A DNA stretch of 64,000 bases from Trichomonas vaginalis G3 (Eukaryota > Parabasalia > Trichomonadida > Trichomonadidae). Positions 16,544 to 27,181 of this stretch are shown one piece after another; the first letter of the stretch is position 1; the number at the start of each line of letters is the position of its first letter. The position numbers were made by a program, and so were the translations under genes. The DNA lies in assembly GCF_026262505.1 (NCBI RefSeq), contig NC_067205.1, positions 11,904,001 to 11,968,000 of the forward strand. The letters are read 5' to 3'. A model generated the notes under the pieces. That model saw only the letters and a program-made list of their open reading frames with translations. It was not told the DNA's origin and made no database searches.

Positions 16544-17017
16544 ATGAACCATTTATTTTTCAAGCTTGACACCAAAGATGGCTCAGGTAGCTCTAGATGG
16601 TAAATTGTCTTGTCCGAGTCCTTCTGGCATTCCGAGTCCTTCCATCCGACATTCCGAGTCCTTCCTTCTGGCATTCCGAGTCCTTCCTTCCGACAGGAAA
16701 AGTTTTTCCTTCCAACAGGAAAAAATTTTCCTTCCAACAGGAAAAAATTTTCCTTCCGACAGGAAAAATTTTTCTTTCCGACAGGAAAAATTTTTCCAGT
16801 TGTCCGTCGTAAACCATTCAAATTTTCGAAAATTGAGAACTTTTTGGCCGACCTTCAGAAAAAGTTTTTCCTTCCGACAGGAAAAATTTTTCTTTCCGAC
16901 AGGAAAAGTTTTTCTTTCCGACAGGAAAAATTTTTCTTTCCGACAGGAAAAGTCCTTCCTTCCGACAGGAAAAGTCCTTCCATCCGACAGGACACAAACG
17001 AATGTCCGACGTACCAC
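16544..17017. repeat. 22-bp minisatellite downstream of KilA-N gene 3 (A)
   Basis: Tandem 22-bp units of the form TTTCCGACAGGAAAAATTTT plus TC, preceded by a CCGAGTCCTTCC-based repeat at about 16612-16685. Each unit contains the self-complementary GGAAAAATTTTTCC. The unit has no stop codon in most frames and 22 is not divisible by three, so long spurious frames open on both strands. Probably a structured spacer or terminator region between converging genes. Confidence 0.88.
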
Positions 17018-17190
17018 CAACCGAGTCCATTCCAAAGCCAGAAGAACCGACAGCCCCAGCACCACAACAGACTAAGACTCAAACACTTACATTTTTACGC
17101 TTGACTTTTTACAATTTGAACTTTGTTTGCGTAGATGTGAATTCTGAAAGAAGTATGAGGGTCTTGTATGACTTTGTACTTCTCCCATAG
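17002..17190 (+). CDS. Possible small Pro-rich protein, 62 aa
   Basis: The frame begins MSDVPPTESIPKPEEP just after the minisatellite and its last half runs antisense to the ATPase 3' end. It is identical in both elements. The overlap with ATPase explains conservation of the second half, so only the first 31 codons argue for it. No domain; may be chance. Confidence 0.2.
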   Translation: MSDVPPTESIPKPEEPTAPAPQQTKTQTLTFLRLTFYNLNFVCVDVNSERSMRVLYDFVLLP

Positions 17191-17967
17191 TTCATGTCTG
17201 TCAAACTTACCTGCCATGGACTCTTTCATAAGTTCCATGAAATCGTCTTCGGACAATCCGGGGAAAAGTATGATATCAGTAAGTATTCTCTTTACATCCT
17301 TACTTAAACTCTTGCTGTCTGTACACAAATGACAACTGAGATGTTAAAGTGTCTGAGCTTCTTAAGAATTCGACACATGTCTTGTTCTCTGTTCTTTAAC
17401 AAAGGATGAGAAGCAAAGTCATCTAAGATAAGAAGACATCTGTGAGGGTAAGTCTTCCAATCGTAAGATTGCAATTTCTTCGAAATGTATTCAATCTCTT
17501 TCTGTTTGTTTCTGAAGTGTTTCTTCTCTAATATTCTCTGCATTTCCTCATTTGGGTCTTTAAACTTCGAATTGACATACTCATTTATAGCATTGTACTT
17601 CAAAACTCTTCTTTGGTACTTCTTTATCCAATCTAACAACTCAGAGTCTTTTATACATACTAACTTAGACTTTTTTATAATATCTTTGAACGAATTGACG
17701 GTTTGGTCAAATTGACCAGAAGTACTACAAATGACTACTAACTCATAGAATGGGTTCTTCTCATCTAGTTCTTGTTGTTGTGCAGCCATTTTAAGATAAG
17801 TGAAAGTCTTACCCGACCCAGGTGGTGCGATTAGACCTGTTATACCATTCTGAGCAAATAGAACTTGTCATGTATGGGTTTTATCTGAGCATTTTCCAAC
17901 TTCCTCTTGTTCTTGTTTAAAACATTCTCAAATTTTTGTCAATGTCAGCAAACTTTTTTTCTAACAT
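17095..17967 (-). pseudogene. FtsK/HerA (A32-like) packaging ATPase, multiply frameshifted in A
   Basis: About 290 residues; powers DNA entry into capsids in Polintons and related viruses. The Walker A motif (IAPPGSGKT) is encoded near 17820, before MAAQQQELDE; Walker B is LLILDDFA. I chose ATG 17965-17967 because it follows an A/T-rich divergent promoter. Compared with B the A copy has lost single bases near 17312, 17862 and 17935, so no continuous protein is made as written. All three are short losses that could be sequencing errors. Diverges from the gene at 18004. Confidence 0.85.
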
Positions 17968-18003
17968 ATTTTTAGAAAAATTAAAATTTTTATCTTTTAG
18001 GAA

Positions 18004-18450
18004 ATGTCTAGCGATTTCGCTATCTATATTCGAGACAAGCTTTTCGACAGCAAAACATCTGTCGACCATAAAATCTTACATAGTGTAAACAAGAAAGGTG
18101 AATTTGTTCTAAAGTTCTGTTTCTGGGAATATGACAAGAACCATAAAACCTTAAGCAGAGAAGTCTTAAAATTTGTCAATGACAGACTTGTTGACAGAGA
18201 TGACGCCTCTTGGAGAGATGAAGTCCAACAAAACTTCTTAGAATGCAAAGAAGACACATGCGCTGTTCTTGAAAATGAAATAGAAAACAGAATAGAAGAG
18301 CTATTAAATGACAAAGCACTTTTACAAAAATATGGTTCTGAGAAGTTTGACATAACTCCACCAGAGAAGAAGAAGAGAGAAAAGAAAGAAAAGAAAGTAG
18401 AAGAAGAGAAGAAAGAACCAGAGCCAGAGAAAAAGAAATTTGACATGTAA
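18004..18450 (+). CDS. Hypothetical protein with Lys/Glu-rich tail, 148 aa
   Basis: Residues 1-105 form a compact mixed helix-strand region (VLKFCFWEYDKNHK, then acidic helices). Residues 110-148 are an almost pure Lys/Glu/Pro tail. No family recognised. It diverges from the packaging ATPase across 36 bp of A/T-rich DNA. It converges with the next gene, 16 bp apart. The copy in B has a one-base loss near codon 17 and a slightly longer charged tail. Confidence 0.7.
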   Translation: MSSDFAIYIRDKLFDSKTSVDHKILHSVNKKGEFVLKFCFWEYDKNHKTLSREVLKFVNDRLVDRDDASWRDEVQQNFLECKEDTCAVLENEIENRIEELLNDKALLQKYGSEKFDITPPEKKKREKKEKKVEEEKKEPEPEKKKFDM

Positions 18451-18466
18451 AAATAAAATTTTATTT

Positions 18467-18856
18467 TTAGAACATTTCTGGGTCAATGTCAATGTTCTCT
18501 TCCTCTTTAGGAGCAAACACCGGCTTAGACTCTAAAATCTTTTTACCCAATTTACCTTGAACTTCAACTATCTTAGACTCATAATATTCATAGTCGTCTG
18601 CTTTCTTTGGTTCATAAGGTATAACAAGTTTGTATGCTTTGCCTTCTTTAAGGTTTGAGAACCTTCTGTCAAAACTTTCTTTGACTGTTAACAAACCTTC
18701 TATGTCTAAGTCTTCAAATTTCGCACCATTTTTAGTCACAATAGCAAACTTAACTGGTTCGATGTTCCAAACTTTGTCAAATGTAGACTTTTCAAAATGG
18801 TAGAAGTAAACATTCAAATATGTGAATGGGTCTAGTTCTTCTTTAAGTCCTGACAT
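18467..18856 (-). CDS. Small conserved protein, 129 aa as read (N-terminus shortened)
   Basis: Strand-rich protein (FAIVTKNGAKFEDLDIEGL; YKLVIPYEPKKADDYEYY) with an acidic C-terminus ending ENIDIDPEMF. The small beta-rich core with an acidic tail would suit a single-stranded DNA-binding protein, and it lies next to the helicase; both points are inference. In B the frame starts ten codons earlier. Here a G is missing near 18866, so only the internal Met start at 18856 remains in frame. Confidence 0.68.
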   Translation of the reverse strand: MSGLKEELDPFTYLNVYFYHFEKSTFDKVWNIEPVKFAIVTKNGAKFEDLDIEGLLTVKESFDRRFSNLKEGKAYKLVIPYEPKKADDYEYYESKIVEVQGKLGKKILESKPVFAPKEEENIDIDPEMF

Positions 18857-18919
18857 GTACTTGTTACTGAGATGAATTTCGTCATCTTTTCTATCGGAAA
18901 AAAAATTTTTTTTTAAAAT

Positions 18920-20153
18920 TTACTCAGAAAAATTTTTCTTTGTATATACACCATTCTGTACGTCTAAAAGACTTTTGACATTTGCCAAGAATGTTCGTTT
19001 AGACGCTGTCATATAACCATATTCTTGACAATACTGTTTATACGAATCGTACAATGACCTTTCATCTAAACACTCAAAGTCAGTTTCATCTATGAACAGT
19101 TCATATACACTCTTGTTTGCTTCTAACAATGTTTGTCTCTCTTCGGTATGTGGAATTTGTCTTGGATTGAACTTGAAATATCTAATGTCATGAAATATGA
19201 GAACAAGTGGTTGTAAAAGTTAGTGTCAAAGTTTCTGCTAAGTCGTCAAAATATTCTGTATCTTGCATATGAGCATCTGACGTTCTGACAACTACATATC
19301 TTCTGTCAGAACTTTCTAACTTCATCGGAACGGCGTTGTTTGAAACCATGATGAAATTTGCAACATTTTCACAAACTCTTTGGTCTCTATACTTTCTTTC
19401 AACAACTCCAACTTTGTCTGTTATAAGACTCTTCAAAGCATCTGAGTTCAAAACTTTTGTTGTATCTATACTTTGAAGTTCGTTACATACTATAAGTTTC
19501 ATATTCTCTATTGAAGAGTTAAATTTACCGCAGATGTTTTCTAAGTTTGTCATATTCGGGTTCGAATAGCCCTCTAACAGTTTGCATAAGATATCTGTAA
19601 AGAAAGTGTTCTTACCTGTTCCTTGTTTTCCAATTACAATGAGAGCAGTTTCATTTTTAGCACTTGGATGTTGTAAGATGTTTGCAAACCAACATAAGAT
19701 ATACTCATAGACTCTTTCGTTTCCATTGCATATAATTTCTTTGACATGGTCTAACCAAGCTTCTATAACATTTTCTTTCCATTCTACTTGTTCGTATTTA
19801 TATCCAGTGAAGATAGAATAGAAGTTTGGAGAAGGTGTATAGAACTTTATACCACGAACTGAAAAATCTTCTAACTTTGACAATAAGATATCCCAAGCAT
19901 CTAACATCTTCATGCCAACTTGTACGACTTTTATTTTCTTAAGTTTCTGTTTACATTCTTGTTCTGAAACTATTGTCGCTTTAGGTTTGTTAAAGACTAC
20001 ATCCCATTCTTTCATGACATAACATTCTGGGGCAGAGTCGACATAAATGACTAAACGTTTCAAATTCTCGACTGCTTTGTTATAGTCTCGAAATGGACAC
20101 ATATTTCTGAACGCTTGGAAGTCATAAAAATCTGAAACGTCTATTCTGTACAT
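18920..20153 (-). pseudogene. SF3 helicase (virophage/D5-like), frameshifted
   Basis: About 410 residues. Walker A is GKQGTGKN (175-182), Walker B IVCNE (221-225), sensor motif C SNN (271-273), and the arginine finger is at SSDRR (281-285): a complete superfamily 3 helicase core for unwinding DNA in replication. The ending NPRQIPHTEE and the helical tail (to 18920) match D5/SF3 C-termini but lie in another frame. A has a private one-base loss near 19225. A second break near 19180, at TATTTCAAGTTC, is identical in B. No primase domain is seen in the N-terminal 170 residues. Confidence 0.85.
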
Positions 20154-20183
20154 TTTTTTATAAAAATAAAAAAAAATATTTTT

Positions 20184-20986
20184 TTATTCTTGACTTTGTT
20201 GTTGCATTTGTTCCATTTGTTGCATTTGTTGTTCTTGAGCTATTTGTTGTTGAAGTTGTTCTTGTAGTACAATACTTTCACCAGTTGCATCTTCCAATTC
20301 GAAACTTTCTGCCGTCATTGACAAATACATAGGACATAAAAGTTTTACAGGAACAAAGTTTGCGTCAACTAAGGTTAAGTTTATGTTTGCTAAAGTGTTT
20401 GAGTTTACTAAAGCTGAAAACTCTGCATTCGAATGAACAATAGGCAAACCAGCAGAGAAAGTGTTGTTTATACGCATGAGTATCTTTTGGTCATAGTAGT
20501 TTCTGTCGACATTCGAATAGCACTTTGAACCTAAGTTTGAAACAATATATAAAATAGGTGTGCTTAAAGTCAATGGAACAGACCTTGTATGACACCTTTT
20601 CCTGTTATAGGAAACTGTTGGTAGTAAAAACCAGATATAAGTTTTGTATTATAGCTCATATCGTTTATACTAAACTCAGTCGGACATCCAAACATAATGA
20701 AACCTGCTCTAGTTGCAGCACATGTTACATCCGTCCTTAAAGTATTAAATAAGTCAACAAAACCTGTTGGTGGTATATCTGAGTAAGTATCTTCAAAGGA
20801 GTATTTTTTACCATTCACAACAATAAAATCTTCTGGTGTCAAAAGAGCAAAACAGGCTTTAGTCGTCATCGTGTTTAAGGTCAGTTTACAATATCGTCCT
20901 TGAGGACTTTGTAAGTTTGTTGTTATAGAATTATATGACTCAGGGTTTTTAGTCGTAATAGTATAAACCACTATGTCTTCTGCCAT
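20184..20986 (-). pseudogene. Penton-like minor capsid protein, split by a frame break
   Basis: Two frames, 138 and about 129 residues, abut at 20570-20573. The first ends at TGA; the second lacks an ATG there (it opens at TTG) and is offset by -1. Together they give a beta-rich protein of about 266 residues with the strand pattern of single-jelly-roll penton proteins (LILVDANFVPVKLLCP-like segments, here NLTLVDANFVPVKLL). A Gln/Met-rich tail follows. Its place beside MCP and the virion genes agrees. The break is at the same point in B, so it is either old, programmed or a shared error. Confidence 0.6.
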
Positions 20987-20996
20987 TTACATATAT

Positions 20997-21227
20997 TTAA
21001 AAGTTTTTCTGAAAGTGGAGAAGAACTTCATCTAAACTTTCACATGGCGTTTCTTGAAGTTCTCTGTCTAAGAAGTTCAAATATTTTGTAAAGACATAGA
21101 ACTTTCCTTTGTCTACACGAACAAACAAAACAGGGTCTTTCATATCGTTCAAAAGTGTGTAAAGTCCTTTACATGAAATAAAGTCTATATTGTTTTTCTT
21201 CAAACATCTTTCAAGAAGTTTTGACAT
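20997..21227 (-). CDS. Small conserved protein, 76 aa
   Basis: Intact and identical in both copies. Mixed helix-strand composition (LFVRVDKGKFYVFTKYLNF), no known domain, no membrane segment. It lies 10 bp upstream of the penton start and 6 bp downstream of the next gene, so it belongs to the leftward late cluster. Role unknown. Confidence 0.68.
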   Translation of the reverse strand: MSKLLERCLKKNNIDFISCKGLYTLLNDMKDPVLFVRVDKGKFYVFTKYLNFLDRELQETPCESLDEVLLHFQKNF

Positions 21228-21233
21228 TTTTAC

Positions 21234-21816
21234 TTAGCAAACAAACTTTAATGAAATGTTGTGGTCGTCAAATATTTTTATGACGTCTGGGAAACTATAT
21301 TTTAAGTTCAACGTTTCACCTCCTTTCATAACGTATATCTTGTCAATGACATTATATGAAACACCACAGCAAGCAATGTCGGGTTCTATTTCTTTGATGT
21401 TTATATCGTCTGCCTCTGTCAAAAGTTTCAATAGTTCTTTCAAAATTTCATGAGGTGCAATGACATATGAGTTCACTTTTACAGGGTTGTGTTCGACCAA
21501 GTTTAACATTATAACCTAAAGCTTGACAAATCTTCTCCTGAGTTTTAAGTTTGTCTTTAAGTTGTTGGTAGTCGTTTCGAATATCTGCAACAGAACTTAA
21601 GTCTCTGCTAACTTCAGGATATGTTGGTTGTTCTTTTACAGGAACTATTGTTATACCATCTTCGTCTTCGTATGGTTTCCCCACTTCAACATCTCTGTCT
21701 TTGACATTGACAACAACACTTTGACTGTTTGTTTGAGTTGGTGAATTTAACTTCACATCTGCCATCGCCATTAAACCTTTTGAAACACTTACGCTTCTAT
21801 TTTTCGGAAATGACAT
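21234..21816 (-). pseudogene. Hypothetical protein, about 190 aa, frameshifted in A
   Basis: The start MSFPKNRSVSV follows the compact divergent promoter at 21817-21834. The first half is acidic and low complexity; the second half is compact (CCGVSYNVIDKIYVMKGGE). A carries one extra base near 21515 relative to B, which separates the halves. It clusters with capsid genes and could be a minor virion component. No family recognised; I looked for a His-Asp-Cys protease pattern and found none. Confidence 0.6.
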
Positions 21817-21834
21817 TTTACTTAGAATAAAAAG
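21817..21834. promoter_or_regulatory. Compact divergent promoter, TTTACTTAGAATAAAAAG
   Basis: Eighteen base pairs separate opposite starts at 21816 and 21835. The CTTAGAATAAAA core resembles CTAGAATAAAA in the 5394-5411 promoter, including orientation. Good candidate for an element late promoter. Confidence 0.42.
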
Positions 21835-22116
21835 ATGGACGTATTGAGTATCTCTTCGAATTGAAGCAAAACAAAGTTTACACACACAAACAATACAAGT
21901 TCATTGACAGAATAGTTCTTTACACAAACAATGGAAAATGTTATAGAATAGCAGTCTTTGCTGAACCAAAATATTTTCATAAAGCAAAGAAAGTTGGTAT
22001 AACGATGGTGAAAGTTCTTGAAGCAGACAAAAATATAACAACAAAACTGACCGATTTTCTAAAGGTAAGTTTTATAATACAATATATATCAAAACTGGCG
22101 TACTGTCAATATTTGA
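21835..22116 (+). pseudogene. Small hypothetical protein, about 95 aa, frameshifted
   Basis: Starts MDV at 21835 and reads through a basic, Tyr-rich central part (GKCYRIAVFAEPKYFHKAKK) to a TGA at 22114-22116. A has lost a C near 21846 and bases near 22006 and 22060 compared with B. B has its own extra A. The central region is conserved in both. No domain recognised. It converges with the MCP gene 26 bp away. Confidence 0.55.
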
Positions 22117-22142
22117 CGGAGAGAAGTCAGTTCAAGAACAAC

Positions 22143-23746
22143 TTACTGACCTGCTGCCAAAATCTGCTCGATGGAAGCTGTCGTTATGCCAATCTGAGGA
22201 GCCCCAGCAGGTTTCATCGAACGAATCTTCAAAAGAGCATCTTCCGTGAAAAGTGCTATTGGTTTTGTAAACTTCTTTGCTTTCAATTCATCTGGACCGT
22301 CTCTGTCACCAGTATATTGTATTTGAACTGTACCAACAGTTGAAATACCACCCATAAAGTCTTCTGAGTCAGCAAATGGAATGCCAAGCCAAAAGTTTGA
22401 ACGGTCTCCATTTGTATATTGAGTGTTTGACCTCCTGTATGAGTCCATACTTTCACATATGGCATAATAGAACTTTGCATTTCAGGGTTAATGGTTGTTG
22501 TGAAGTTGTTGTTAAAGTTCATAGCATCTAATGTCAAGTTGTATGACCTCATATCCTCAACTGTAGAATATTCTTCTCTTGGATAGTATTTGCCATCTAT
22601 GTTTATATGGTATTTAATACCAGGGTTGTAGAAACAAGAATAGTCATTTATAGTTCGTCTGAACAGTACAAACATAGTATCTGCATGTTTCATTGCAGTT
22701 GTTAAGGCAATATCTGTTCTTGCACCTGGTTCAGCACTTTGGTTTCCAACTTCACCTGCAAAGTCTTTGACAGATATTTGGTGTATAGGGAACATAAGTG
22801 GAACTGCAATATATTTGGCAGCTAAAGCATTTGAAATATCTGGGTCCAACATATAGACTGCGAGTCTGCTTTCTATTCTCTTGCATTCAAACTTTTCGCA
22901 TGTGAACTTAACTGGGTCCCAAGCAGTTCCAGCAGCATTGAAATAATAGTTTACTTCAGTGTTGAAGTTTGAGAAACCAAAGTCTAAGTCAACTTTGTCT
23001 TTGCAAAAGTCACAGAACTTGGCTCCACCAGTTCCAGCTACAGTAAGAGTGAATGGGTCTTGTGTTGGTGCAATGACTAAGTTATTTTTGCTTGGAGTAA
23101 GTTCGATAGAAATTTTTCCTGCCCAGTTTGGCAAGTATCTTAAAAACCTGAAGATGAGGAAAGATGACAAAGGAACTCTAAGTTTCAATTTTACTTTAGT
23201 GGCAGCAGTTCCATCTGAACCAGAAAGGTTAACATAAACTCCTGGAACGTTAGGGTCAAGTCTTCTTATTTTCTCAATAGTTGCATACTGGTCTGTTTGT
23301 TCTCTAGCTTGTGGTTGTACTGAGTTTCTCAAAGCGAACCATTCATAGTTTGCCCATGTTACTGTTTGAACTAAGTCAGAGTTAGAATATATCTTATATC
23401 CCATGAAAACTTCTGGAGCATATTGGTATCCGACATAGAAAATTCCATTGCAACCTTTCTTGTCAGACAACTTGGCAGAAGGTTTTATTTCAATGTCTTG
23501 TTCCACGTATAAGAATGAGTTGTCAATAGAAATAATATGAAACCTGTCGCAAGCAATATCTACTGTTGTTGAAGAACCTTCTCCAAACTCACCTACGTTT
23601 CCATAAGAAACAGCAGTTGTATATTCGTAAGTTCCAGGAACTATTTCTGACCTTCTAATGGCATTGTCGCATTCGTTATACCATTCGGAAACATTTCCAT
23701 TCATGGCATCCAAAACTGTTGGCGTTATATTCTGAGCGGCGTACAT
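22143..23746 (-). pseudogene. Major capsid protein (double jelly-roll type), frameshifted near its C-terminus
   Basis: About 534 residues, the usual size for Polinton and virophage capsid proteins. Long strand-rich sequence includes DIEIKPSAKL, FLRYLPNWAGKISIELTP and NDYSCFYNPG, and ends QILAAGQ. Position next to penton and the large structural gene agrees. One base is missing near 22430 in the GGAGGTCAAACAC tract, so the read protein leaves the frame for its last 100 residues. The downstream frame is intact (FWLGIPFADSED onward). Assignment rests on strand pattern, size and context; structure prediction would settle it. Confidence 0.72.
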
Positions 23747-23778
23747 TTCATATGGGTAAAAATATAGAATAGTTGGAT

Positions 23779-26700
23779 TTATATGTCATAATAGAACCCA
23801 CTCCGACCAAGCTTTACTTTCTTCCTGACTGAGTTTTTAACTCTTCTTTTTCTTTCATTGCCACTACTTTCACTAGATGAAGTTACTTCTTCACTACTTT
23901 CACTTTGTTCTACTCTTCTCTTCTTCTTTGGTGTCGCTTTTGGTAACTTGCCCTCTGCTTCAAGTTGTTGCATCTTTGCCTCATGTTCACCTAGTATGTT
24001 GTAAATTTCCCATGTCCTTTTTGCCTTTGGGCTCTGGTCGCCCATCTCAGGTAACCTATATCCTAGAAAGAGTTTGTCATAGTTTGTATTTGAGTCTTCG
24101 CGTATTGTTTGCATGACTCTTTTCTGAGTTTCCGGTTCAAGCTCTTCAAACAGAGCTTGTCCATATGGAATATGCTCGTTTCCAAATATATGTTTTTGTA
24201 GCCATTCTGGTTTTCTTTCCATGTTACCAACTATATCTTTTGTGAATGGGAAAGCTTTTACCCAATCTTTCAGTCTTGCGTCATTTATTTCTGTAGTTGG
24301 TTTTATTTTGTCAAGGAACATGTTTTTCAATACTAACATTTCATTTGGTACTGTCCATTTGAGTTTTCTTAAATATTCATCCCTTCTCAGTTCATCGTCT
24401 GCAAAGTAAGTTTTTATGACATTTTGTAAACTTTCGTTTGCAAGGTCATGTACAATAGGTTCTCTTCCTTCTCCCTCCCTAACTTTCTTTCTAAACTCTT
24501 CACCAAATATACCATCTCTATGGTTCTGTGTAGTTCTTTGAGATAAATGTTCTAGAACGTCAGGTGTTATATTTCCATCAGCCATGTTCATTTCATACTG
24601 GTCCAAAATATCTGCATGTTTCATATCTTTCAATGGCATTAAAGCCGCGCTTAAAATACCAGCTATATCTCGTTCACCATTCAATTCCATTGCGTCTACA
24701 ACTTCTTGGAATTGTGGTTGTAAGTTTATGAACCACCTATCCGGGTTAGCTTTATGACCCCATCTCATTGTAGTTCCATCGTCTGCAGAAACAAAAGTAG
24801 GTTTGTTTCCATCTTGGCTAGGTTCTGAATGAACTTTAAACAATGTTTCATTTCTATATGTTTTCTTGAAATTTAACCTTTTATTTTCACCGAGTTCATC
24901 CGAAGATTGAACGTTAAATGCTCGTAAGTAAAAAGGGTTGTTGTATTTGTGTACATTTTTTTCAGTGCTTCCATTCTATGCTGAATATTTTCATCTGGTG
25001 TTGGAGTCTTTTGTATGTCGGCAAACATTTTTCGATATTCTTCTACTATGTCAGCCGAATTTTTTTTAGACTCTTGGAAATATTCCATATTCTCCGCATA
25101 CACTTGTTGAGGGTCAAGATTTTTCGGCTGTTCCAAATCTTCATCTAGTTCTGTGAAGTTAGTTTCCAAAGGAGTGACTTGTTCGTTTCCTTCAGGCTCT
25201 TCTAGCTGTTGTTGCTGAACTATTTCTTCCATGTCTGGTTGTATCTGAACTTCTTCCTGTGGAGTTTCTTGTACCTCATCTGCTGGCATTTCATATATTC
25301 CGAGACCGTTTTTAACAACTTCCCTTTCTAAGTCATCCGGACTCATAAACCTTTCTTCTTTCGTTCCGTCTCTATTTTTTACGCGTTTCATGACGGGAGT
25401 TGAATTGTCATTTAGCTCTGACATCAAATATCTCGGAGTAAATTCATCCATGTCATTTGGATGATATGCTATTAAATCATATCCCTTAGCGAGCTTGTAT
25501 TTTCCAGGTTTGAAATTATATCCGATTTTATGCTGAACCATAAAGCTAAATAGGTTCGGGTCAGTATTTCCTTCATTGAACTTTCGAATAGCTTCTTTAT
25601 ATCTGTCACTAAAGTCAATACTATCTGGGTAACCATAGTCTTCCTTAAGCCTTTTTAAGAATTCTTGGTTTCCTTGTTCTCTACTTCTTTTATGTCCTTG
25701 CTCTGTTTGTGGTTGTTGTTGTTGTGCAGGGTTTTGAACTGTTGGTTGTGGTGCTGGTTGTGGAGGTGGTTGTTGTGCAGGGTTTTGAACTGTTGGTTGC
25801 TGTGCTGGTTGTGGAGGTGGTTGTTGTGCTGGTTGTTGTGTTGGTTTTGGTGCATGCCTGTGTCTGTGTCCATGTGACGATGTAAATGTGTTAGGTAGTC
25901 CTGGTGCAGGTGCTTCTCTTGGAGGGTTTGGTGGTATATAAGTTCCACTAGCTAGTATATAAGTTCCACCAGCTGGTATATAAGTTCCACCAGCTGGCAC
26001 ATATGTTCCATCTGCAGCGTAATGTCCTACCTGACTTTTCGTTTTTAAGAAAGCATTTACTAGGTCTGTTTTGGTCTGTTGTAACTCTTTTTCTTGACTT
26101 TTCACAACAGTTGCTCTAACGGCGTCATAGGCACTTTGAACTGCCTGTCTCGTTGCTGCATCTGTTATTTTCGTCATATTTTGTGCTACTTCTTTTAACT
26201 CTTTGTCGAAACCTTCAGACTTCAGTTTCTTTCCAGATGAGAAGTCGTTCACTTGTTTCACCTTACTATGAAGAGCTTCGAAGGCGTTCTTAAAGTCAGC
26301 ATTTGTTAAAGTTTCATTTGAACTGTCTTCATCCGCTTGTATTTTTGTCCTTATTGACCCTATAAGCTGGGCTGCTTTGGCGTTGGCTTGGGCATCTAAC
26401 CAGTCATTGTTAGCTTTTATATATTGCGCTTTTCATTGCCTTTTGCATGGCTGCGTCGTTATTTTTACTTTCTTGTGCTAAGTTTTCATACTGTACGGTT
26501 TGGTTCTGCAACTGTAAAAGTTTTTCTGCCTTTACATTTGCTTCAACTTCTTTTTTATACTCATCGCTATCCATATATGTCTTCAGGGCTTTTTGTTTTA
26601 TCTCTTCATCTTTCAGTACTTTATATCGAGTAGTATGGTTTTTCAAATTTACAACATCTTGTTCCATTTTTGCTACTTCTGCTGCTTTTTCTGACACTTT

Positions 26701-27150
26701 TTTCGCATATTCCTCTGTACTTAGTTCTTTCAGTTGTTCTTCTTTCTTCTTTTTCTCTACGTTTAACTCATTGAGTTTCTTTGTGTGTCTGTCATATTCT
26801 AGTTTCTTTTCGTTTTCACCTATTTGCTTCTGTATGTCTATGTTTGACTTTTTGACATCTGCTATTTGATTTTTGAGTGAACTCAAATTCATTTGACTTT
26901 GAGGGTTATAGGCTGTTCCGTCTGCAGCTCCACCATGGCCTGCCATTTTCGCTAAAAGTGCCGCTCTTAAACCTCCACTCTGTGCACCAGTAACTCGGTT
27001 TAAAAGCATAGGATTGCTTGACATTTGTTGCAACATAGTGGGGTCATTCAGCATTTGTTGTTGCAACTGTTGTTGTGGTGTTAGTCTTACTATTGGATGT
27101 TTCAATGCTCTCTTCCTCTTACGTATATTCTTACGTAGCTTACGTGGCAT
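23779..27150 (-). pseudogene. Very large structural protein with coiled coil, GTY and P/Q repeats; frameshifted in A
   Basis: Intact length would be about 1120 residues. It has a strongly basic start (MPRKLRKNIRKRKR) and a Gln-rich segment, then a Lys/Glu coiled coil at about 90-230. Around residue 380-410 are four GTY(I/V)PAGG-type repeats, followed by Pro/Gln repeats (PAQQPPPQ) and an acidic C-terminal half. Maverick C reads without interruption through the first break, showing it is one gene. A lost two bases near 26424 and has a second frame break near 24930. TCACTT, an initiator-like motif, lies just before the ATG. Probably an internal virion or scaffold protein. Confidence 0.75.
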
Positions 27151-27181
27151 TTTAAGTGAAGTTAAAAAGCGGTTTTATACT

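Noticed and set aside
16566-17104. Several overlapping frames of 60-170 residues on both strands rich in FPVGRKNFSCRKE or PTGKIFLSDRKN peptides
   Set aside because: They come from the 22-bp minisatellite, which is open in most frames on both strands; no unique flanking coding sequence.
22959-23237. Plus-strand frame opposite the major capsid gene
   Set aside because: Antisense shadow of a strongly coding region.
25655-25948. Alternative frame rich in His/Gln/Asn (QHNNQHNNHLHNQH) within the large gene, also at 63505-63813
   Set aside because: It is the other-frame reading of the Pro/Gln repeats; the GTY and PAQQ frame is continuous with the rest of the gene.
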